Part shown: positions 63,174-64,000 of the stretch, piece after piece
How positions within the stretch are numbered: the first letter of the stretch is position 1
How the letters are laid out: every line of letters starts with the position of its first letter
From: Chiua virens
Lineage: Eukaryota; Basidiomycota; Agaricomycetes; Boletales; Boletaceae
Length of the DNA stretch: 64,000 nucleotides
NCBI GenBank assembly: GCA_019787685.1
Contig: JAHNUO010000005.1
Coordinates: forward strand, 1,736,001 to 1,800,000
Direction of reading: 5' to 3'
The notes under the pieces: model-generated
What the model was told of the DNA's origin: nothing
Database searches by the model: none
Seen by the model: only the letters and a program-made list of their open reading frames with translations
Position numbers and translations under genes: made by a program

Positions 63174-64000
63174 ATGCCGCAGATAACAATTCTGAAGCGT
63201 CCGCGTGAAGAAGCAGTCGTAACCCAGCGCAAGTTTTTCAAAAAGACGACCAGAGGAAAAGTCATCAAAGGTTTGCATACAAGTATCTTTCTGACATTAG
63301 GTTAAGCTTTCATCAGTACTACGAGAACGCTACCTTCGCGATGATATATACTGTGGCATCATCGCGTGTCGGATCTGCACTGGCGTTGTCAACCCCATCT
63401 TGCCCTCTGCAGGCGATTCCACTCACAAGCAATTCACGACTGGTCACTATGTTCTGCCGGATACCAACATATTTCTGGCTCAGGTCGCGTCACAGAACCT
63501 TTTTCGTCGTGTCTTGTGTTCACCACAGTTTCTTCTAGATGGATCTGATAGAATCTCCTACCTTTAATCCCCCAATCATCTTGCTCCAAACGGTCCTGGA
63601 GGAAGTCCGACACAGATCTCTACCACTCTACAATCGCCTCAAGACGCTCGTCAAGGCGGATGACAAGAAGATTTGGGTGTTTTATAACGAATTTAGATCG
63701 TTTGTGTCCCTGTCCGTTTTCTTCTTCTATTGCTTACTCTAATCAGAGGAACTGCTGTCGTGGCAGAAGAAAACGAGTCACCCAACGATCGCAACGATAG
63801 AGGTGGATCTGGACTTGTTCTCCGCCTTTCGACCGCATTAACTCGTTCATAGGCATTCGGAAAGGTGCAGAGTGGTATAACACCCACATTTCACTTGCCT
63901 GTCCCCCCGTTCGCGGTCAAACGCGCAAGATTCCCCAAGTTATACTTCTCACCGACGATGTTGCGAACCGACACAAGGCTGAGGCTGAAGCCATACCGAC
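63174..64000 (+). CDS. DIS3: Exosome exonuclease Dis3/Rrp44, 5' part
   Basis: The catalytic exosome subunit with RNB exonuclease and PIN endonuclease activities. Only the N-terminal part lies in the window. Start MPQITILKRPREEAVVTQRK. After the first intron come VLRERYLRDDIYCG and the Cys-bearing IACRICTGVV. The PIN domain starts HYVLPDTNIFLAQMDLIE with the first acidic residue, followed by PPIILLQTVLEEVRHRSLPL and KKIWVFYNEFRSETAV. The last exon seen has GAEWYNTHISL and QVILLTDDVANRHKAEAEA, where the DD pair continues the PIN active site. The gene runs past the right edge, so the RNB part is not visible. Confidence 0.92.

Overview
The window comes from a filamentous basidiomycete, almost certainly an agaricomycete mushroom-former. 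Nearly every conserved gene is split by many short introns, most of them about 50-60 nt. The gene set is fungal: ERG3, PalA/Rim20, Ras GAP, exportin-T, cullin-3, an ER DnaJ, RNase H2A and DIS3. Mushroom-lineage families are also present: a DUF6533-like membrane protein, DM9/DUF3421, CipC/DUF3759 and a coiled-coil G-domain family. The sequence was read without any database search, so names rest on motif recognition. Exon borders are given only where I could reconcile splice sites with frame.

Positions 1-28,300 are an accessory region rich in copying and decay. Three G-domain (AIG1/septin-like) genes lie on the minus strand. One is a pseudogene (about 1,990-4,110), one is long with a single-base deletion (7,529-9,934), and one is short and intact (10,509-11,646). 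The first two belong to a segmental duplication that includes their promoters. Between them sit a 374-bp fold-back element (4,620-4,993) and an intact acetate kinase gene (5,082-6,586). Next come ERG3 (12,429-13,523) and the mRNA-export WD40 gene RAE1 (14,086-15,579). An SDR gene follows with two decayed relatives downstream, then an intronless tRNA-Arg(CCG) at 21,301. A phosphoketolase gene (21,932-24,971) has complete domain coverage but carries three separate one-base insertions. A GPI-anchored-type aspartic protease gene (25,942-28,308) ends this region. Phosphoketolase and acetate kinase form a known fungal route from xylulose-5-phosphate to acetate, so an intact kinase beside a broken phosphoketolase is notable.

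Positions 28,800-52,340 are a compact housekeeping block with head-to-head pairs. The pairs are RasGAP/PalA, DnaJ/mitochondrial-type protein, MPDU1/eIF3e and DM9/DUF6697-like protein, with spacers of 74-127 bp. Exportin-T and cullin-3 lie in tandem after PalA. The convergent gap between cullin-3 and the DnaJ gene holds a tandem duplication that includes a decayed copy of the DnaJ gene's 3' end.

Positions 52,600-64,000 hold two fungal proteins of unknown function (one membrane-spanning, one long and low-complexity), a CipC pseudogene remnant, a DUF6533-like membrane gene, RNase H2A, an intact CipC-like gene, and the 5' part of DIS3, which runs off the right edge.
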